Below are positions 59,196 to 64,000 of a DNA stretch of 64,000 bases, piece after piece. This DNA comes from Sipunculus nudus. Lineage: Eukaryota > Annelida > Sipuncula > Golfingiida > Sipunculidae. The stretch spans positions 59,014,118 to 59,078,117 of the forward strand of contig CM049317.1 of NCBI GenBank assembly GCA_026874595.1, written 5' to 3'. Within the stretch, counting starts at the first letter, position 1. Each line of letters begins with the position of its first letter. Made by a program: the position numbers and the translations under genes. The notes under the pieces are model-generated. The model was not told the origin of the DNA and searched no databases. It saw nothing but the letters and a program-made list of their open reading frames with translations.

Positions 59196-61303
59196 CAGGA
59201 CTGTCGTCAATTTTATGAAAAAATATTACCAAATTTCTATGGGCAACCATTGGTGGAATAGACTGAACATATCGCACTTAGCTAGGTTCAAGACCGGATT
59301 CATACCTTGGGTGTAGAGCGGTTTCAGGTTCGGCTGGCCCATCATTCCATATATCTAAATATATTATATAAATCAAAGGTAAAGTAAGATTTATGATAAA
59401 TCAATAGCACGGTATACTTAACACGGCTGCAGGCATTCCGACTAGTTAAGTTGACAGTGAGGTTGTAGTTAGCGCCACTTGTCAGCATCTGGCCGAACTA
59501 AGGATGTTCTCTTGATACGTCAACAATAATTTTGTCTTTCACGGGATTTTACTTCTGATGAAACGTAGGTAGTTTAATCATGGCAGTTCTTGACCTAATT
59601 TTACGCAAAGGACACGGCATCGCCCGATCATTCACCGGCCTTGGGACGTTGTAATATGCAAAAAGCAGGCACCCACTCCATTTACTTGACAGGCCATTAG
59701 TATGAGTCCACAGTACCCGAATCAGAGTCCAAGTCCGAGGCCTTAAGGTTCGAGTCAACGTCCGTCTTTTTCCGGTCCGAGTTTTTTGGCTTTACGTGAC
59801 AGACTTGGCCTGATTTCCCGAGTTCTGACCTCCGAGTGCGAGTCCAGGACCCTCGAGTCAAAGTCTGAGTCCGAGTACCTGAAAATGTGAGGACTCAAGT
59901 GAGGACTCAGAGTCCAAGTCTGGAATAGAGTCTTTCATCACTGCTTTGAGCAACTAAAGTGTTCGTTGCGTTAATCAAGGAGCGAAATTACGTTTTATTT
60001 TACATACTATGCAGGGGCGGAACCGGGAAGACAAAACCTAATAAAAAAAGGGGCGGGGGGGGGGGGGGGGACCAGGCCGCAAAAATTGGTCTGAAACCCT
60101 TGCAAAAGGTTCCATGTATTAATACATTGTTGTATAATAAGGACCGCGAAAATATAACCACCGCGAAAAAAGTATCGGATGTAAAATCGCAAAAATCTAA
60201 CTTCTCGAATATGAAGCGAACCACTGTATTTTACGTAGTGTCAAATGTAATTACTAATAGTATGGCAGGTCAAGGGAGTCTGGGGGAAATTGTCCCTTTA
60301 CCCCCTTGTAAACCCGGAACTTACTTCGTTGACAATGTCATATTTAATATTCACTAAGTTCCTGCATGCTTCAGTGTTTCAAGTGACTTTGTTAGCACAG
60401 TCATGAATCACGAATACCTAAATTTTGTCCTAAGTTTTACCCCTTGAGTGGCGCATGATTACGTGGCAAGACTGATTGTGAATTGCTTCATACACCGTCT
60501 TCCATTGCCGCATTGTGTATCCTTACATATAAACAGACTATTAAGTCTTGTAGGCCTACACTGAGTGGTTTTAAAAACACCTGTGCCCTCGACTATAAGA
60601 CACAATGCTAAAACCCTCTCTCGAGCTGTGGTCCTGAAATAGTTCAGTAAAAGCGTGAACATTGTCTCAATTCAGCGGGAGTGGCCGAGTTTTATGTTAC
60701 TCTTCACATTCGTGCAGTTACTAATATATTTTATGGTGCTAGGTGTCGGTTTTAAGTACGTACTGAAAGCATAACTTGAAACGGGTAATGCTCTTCAGGT
60801 GCAACAGTCATCACGTGTTTTATAACACTGACGGCGTTACGTTATGATGATATAATTTGTGGCTCCCAGAGCATTTCTTCTTTTCTGAAAGCAAGGGTGA
60901 AATGCTTCTCAGCTCCTGGTTATCATAGCGATAACTGTTATACGTGAAATATAAAATCTGCGGTACTCAATTTTTGCATGTTCAATAAATGTTGTTTTAT
61001 TTTATTAACATTTTAAGCCGTAAGTTAAGCTGTCACACTTATTTTAATGATTAGGGAGTCTCTTTATAATAACGTTTCTGAGCTTCTCTGCTGAGCGAGG
61101 AACATTTATCAACAGGATTGTTAAACATTACAAAAATCATATTGTGTGTATTAGCTGTGTTTTCTTGCCTAAACAACGCAGCATGTAACACATTTAACAC
61201 ACCGCGTTGATGTAATGTATATCGATTAATTTCGATACTTTTGTATATCGATCAGAGATACAGGATACAAATCTGGACTTAGACTCTAATCCACTCTTAT
61301 GGG

Positions 61304-61440
61304 GACCTGGACTCGGACTTGTACTCGAGGTTCCTGGACTCGGACTTGTACTCGAGGTTCCTGGACTCGGACTCGTACTCGAGGTTCCTGGACTCGGACT
61401 CGTACTCGAGGTTCCTGGACTCGGACTTGTACTCGGCCTC
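61304..61440. repeat. 27-bp tandem repeat, five copies
   Basis: Units of TCCTGGACTCGGACTTGTAC followed by TCGAGGT with a C/T change. 27 is a multiple of three, so both strands stay open and give repeat-only frames that are not genes. Related GAGTCC-rich sequence lies at 59700-59930 and 62185-62220. Confidence 0.9.
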
Positions 61441-61570
61441 GAGGTAAGAACTCAAGAAATCAGGCCGAGTCCATCTCGAGTCCAACAGAAGGAAGGCTCG
61501 GCCACATTTTATAAAGTCATTTATAGATTTGTACAAACTATTACGAAAAAGATATCATATAGACAAAGTG

Positions 61571-61641
61571 GCATCTCTGGCTACGTGGTAGAGCACAAGA
61601 CTCAAACCGGGAGATCGTGAGTTCGAATCTCAGCCGAGGCG
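61571..61641 (+). repeat. tRNA-derived SINE head
   Basis: TGGCTACGTGG (A box, 61578-61588) and GAGTTCGAATCTC (B box, 61619-61631) lie at tRNA spacing. The ends GCATCTC and GAGGC pair in part. The sequence continues into a non-tRNA body (GGTGAGGTTTTTTCACGG), as in SINEs, so it is not a functional tRNA gene. Confidence 0.65.
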
Positions 61642-63730
61642 GTGAGGTTTTTTCACGGTCGGCCCCCATTCAGGATGAGCGCTCTGCAGGCTTAATGGGA
61701 GGTTGTGCCCGGCGGCCGTTTTTTCACTCATAAACAAGTGCGACTTAAGGGGGTTCCTCGGTGGTATGGCCCAGTAATTGGGACGATTACACACCCAGGG
61801 CCTGCAGGTACAGTAGTCACCGGGTCTGGTTAACATCAGGATATAAAATGAGAGGAAGCGTGTGATACTACCCTGTCAAGTAGTCCGAAACCGGAATGGA
61901 ATTCTGCAGATGTACATATACTTAGTTAAGCCAAATAAAAAAAATGGAGGCGATTACCTCCAACAAAAAAAAACATATATACAAAATAAGACTATACATA
62001 GCGAACTTGGAGTTTCTTCACCGGGAGCTTAATGTGATTAAACTAGTGTGAAAATCATGTGTAGACTAACATGAAAAATACTTAAGAGGAACAACAAATT
62101 TCTATTTCATATTTCTTTTGATAATGAATTTTTATTGGACTCGGATTCCAAATGACTCTGTCTCATATAAGGCGGCCTTGAACCCAAACAAGGACTCGGA
62201 CTTGCACATGCACTCGGGTCTCATTGATATCGATCCTTTCTTGGCACACGGTTAACTCTGTTTAAGTAGGATGACTCGTAAGTCTATTCAAAGTACAAAG
62301 TATTCCTACCATACACGTATTTTCACTTTCATTGTTAATTTCCGATTCTGCCCTCCTTTAACTTCCCCCTTCAGACGAAAAAAATTACTGATATGCTTTT
62401 CAACTTAAATTAAGTTGTGCCTTTTTTATATTTTATTTATAGAAGACTTGTAAGTGAGCTAACTCAAACATACTTCACGGATCTTTATCAAACTTGACAT
62501 GTGCATATACATGAACGAGAGGATGAATAGGTCCAGTTTAGGTAAAAATCACACAAAGTCTTGAATATACCAAGAAACTCCTGCATGGCTTGGTCCTAAA
62601 TTCACGTTGACCGGATATATTTAAAAGCTTTTTCTTGTACACGAGACCGGTAGCGCCACCTATAATCCCTTCCCCGTTTATTTTACACGCCCGTCTATGG
62701 TATACCTACAGTCTGTCTGTCCGTCCGTCTGTTTAATTTTACTGTCGCTGCGATAACTAACCAGGGTTCTGTTGGATTTTCAAGAAAATCACCTTAACTA
62801 TTTACAAATAGATTATCTCACCAAATTCGACCATAGGCAAAATCCACGCATATTTAATGGTCAGAGGTCACCAGGCTACTTTGTGGTGTCGCTGCGATAA
62901 TTTGCCAGGAATATAATGGAAACATTAACCAATACAATATCGCGCCTTAATTTGATTCCCGGCAAAATACAGGCATATCTAATGAGGTCGGAGGATACTC
63001 ATGAAACTCATTACAAATATTCACCAATAGAATTTCTCACCTGAATAACATTCTCAGCAAAAAATCCATTCATGTTTAACGAGGTCAGGTAAGAGGTCAC
63101 AAGAGGTCAACGGCGTATTATGTACCATTGCATGTGCTCGTGTTGCGACAATTAACACGTACCCCTCATTGCTACTTGACAATAGTGCGACTGTGAGCAA
63201 AATAATTCCTAAACTAATTGAAACATTCCTTTCATATTATGCACATGCACAAATATGGGTCATAGAATGAAGCCTGCTTAAATCTGGATTATGACCGTCA
63301 CTATAAGAGTTGCGTTGACCTTTAATATTTCCATATTTAGTGTAAACATCATGTTGCTCAAGTGCATGGATGCATTGTTCTGAAATTAAAATAAAAGGTG
63401 TCAGATAACAAGTTGTCTGATGAGTTCGAAAAACAGTGACTTTAAATTATGACACACATTGCTTCCACAAAAATCCCATGCATCTTGGAAAACTGATGAC
63501 CAAAACCATTGTTTCAGGGTCAAATATGTCGAAACAGAAGATGCTTATTAACCCTATAACTTATGAAGTATTATATTTTCCCCTCAAATTTGACACACAA
63601 TTGGTTTCCACGGAGATCTCGAAAGAATTTGAAAACTTGAGAGCTTTGCTTTGATCTTCAAGGTCAAATGCGAAATATAAGATTTTTTTTTCTACCCAAT
63701 GATTTGTTTCTCTATCTTATTTCTCTCCAG

Positions 63731-64000
63731 ATGTAACTGGACGGCTCTTCACTTTGCTTGTACGGGAGGTCACTTTGCTGTGGTCAGGACATTAATAGAA
63801 CATGGAGTAGACATCGGAGCCCAAGACAAGGAGAAAATGAGAGCTTTACATCTTGCAGAGATCTACGGATACACCGACATTGTAAAGCTTTTGCAGTTTT
63901 ACGAAGGCGGTAGCGTTGCTCAGTACATCAATGGAGATGAACGAAACGCTAACACGCACCCAGGACGAAATAAAAGAAAACCGGAGGTTAAACCGCGACC
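63731..64000 (+). CDS. ankyrin-repeat protein, exon 2 (runs off the window)
   Basis: Follows TTCTCTCCAG and joins exon 1 in frame. Encodes NWTALHFACTGGHFAVVRTL with HGVDIGAQD, and RALHLAEIYGYTDIVKLLQF, two further ankyrin repeats, then a polar Asn/Arg/Lys-rich segment. It is open to the last base, so the exon or protein continues beyond the window. Confidence 0.9.

Larger units (their letters stand above)
59070..63730. other. intron 1 of the ankyrin gene
   Basis: 4.7 kb without an exon. It holds an (ATA)n tract (59159-59194), GAGTC-rich stretches (59700-59930), a G-run near 60055-60070, a 27-bp tandem repeat (61304-61440), a SINE-like sequence (61571-61641) and a further GGACTCGGA block near 62185. 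Confidence 0.75.

Noticed and set aside
61297-61536. Repeat proteins on both strands (WTRTCTRGS and ESRNLEYES units)
   Set aside because: Produced by the 27-bp tandem repeat, whose length keeps frames open by chance, inside an intron.

Overview
The window looks like AT-rich nuclear DNA of an invertebrate animal. Exons are small and bounded by GT/AG, introns are long, (AT)n, (ATA)n and (CT)n microsatellites are frequent, tRNA-derived SINE-like sequences are present, and remnants of LTR, LINE and DNA transposons are everywhere. A lophotrochozoan, most likely a mollusc, is my inference from the mix of gene and repeat types; nothing in the sequence proves it.

Layout. (1) 1882-9987 (+): the last nine exons (437 codons) of an angiotensin-converting-enzyme-like M2 metallopeptidase, with the HEMGH zinc site in 4041-4165 and a short hydrophobic C-terminus. 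Its first exons lie left of the window. (2) About 9625-48975: a tandem array of three units (about 19.4, 8.8 and 11.1 kb). Each unit carries a copy of the last ACE exon (good in unit 1, broken in units 2 and 3) followed by a minus-strand two-exon gene for a double-hotdog, acyl thioesterase-like protein. Copies 1 and 2 are open, copy 3 is frameshifted, a fourth is a fossil (47100-47599), and a fifth lies inverted (51290-52044). (3) Unit 1 is enlarged by a 9.75-kb LTR retrotransposon (14222-23973). Its LTRs are nearly identical, it has a tRNA-Pro-type primer site, and its pol order is protease, integrase, reverse transcriptase, RNase H. That is the order of the Gmr1-like branch of Ty3/gypsy. An antisense IS1595/Merlin-type transposase sits in its 3' part. 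(4) Each unit has taken a different mobile element downstream of the same landmark, at or beside the AT-rich tract: a 755-bp TIR element in unit 1, a pogo-like TIR element in unit 2, and a 416-bp TRIM-like element in unit 3 whose LTRs contain a tRNA-like Pol III sequence. (5) 49190-50990: a 5'-truncated CR1/Rex1-like LINE. 52560 to about 53390: the 3' end of another LTR element. (6) 58669-59069 and 63731-64000 (+): the first two exons of an ankyrin-repeat gene that runs off the right edge.

Apart from the ACE-like gene, the hotdog copies and the ankyrin gene, one more possible gene deserves attention. A small minus-strand single-exon frame (26258-26526) encodes what looks like a secreted prepropeptide with a KRR processing site and a cysteine-rich C-terminal peptide. 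It has CCAAT boxes upstream and AATAAA downstream, and lies between 24-bp inverted repeats. The genes do not form an obvious pathway. The story of the window is local tandem duplication, followed by decay of the copies and independent colonisation by mobile elements.
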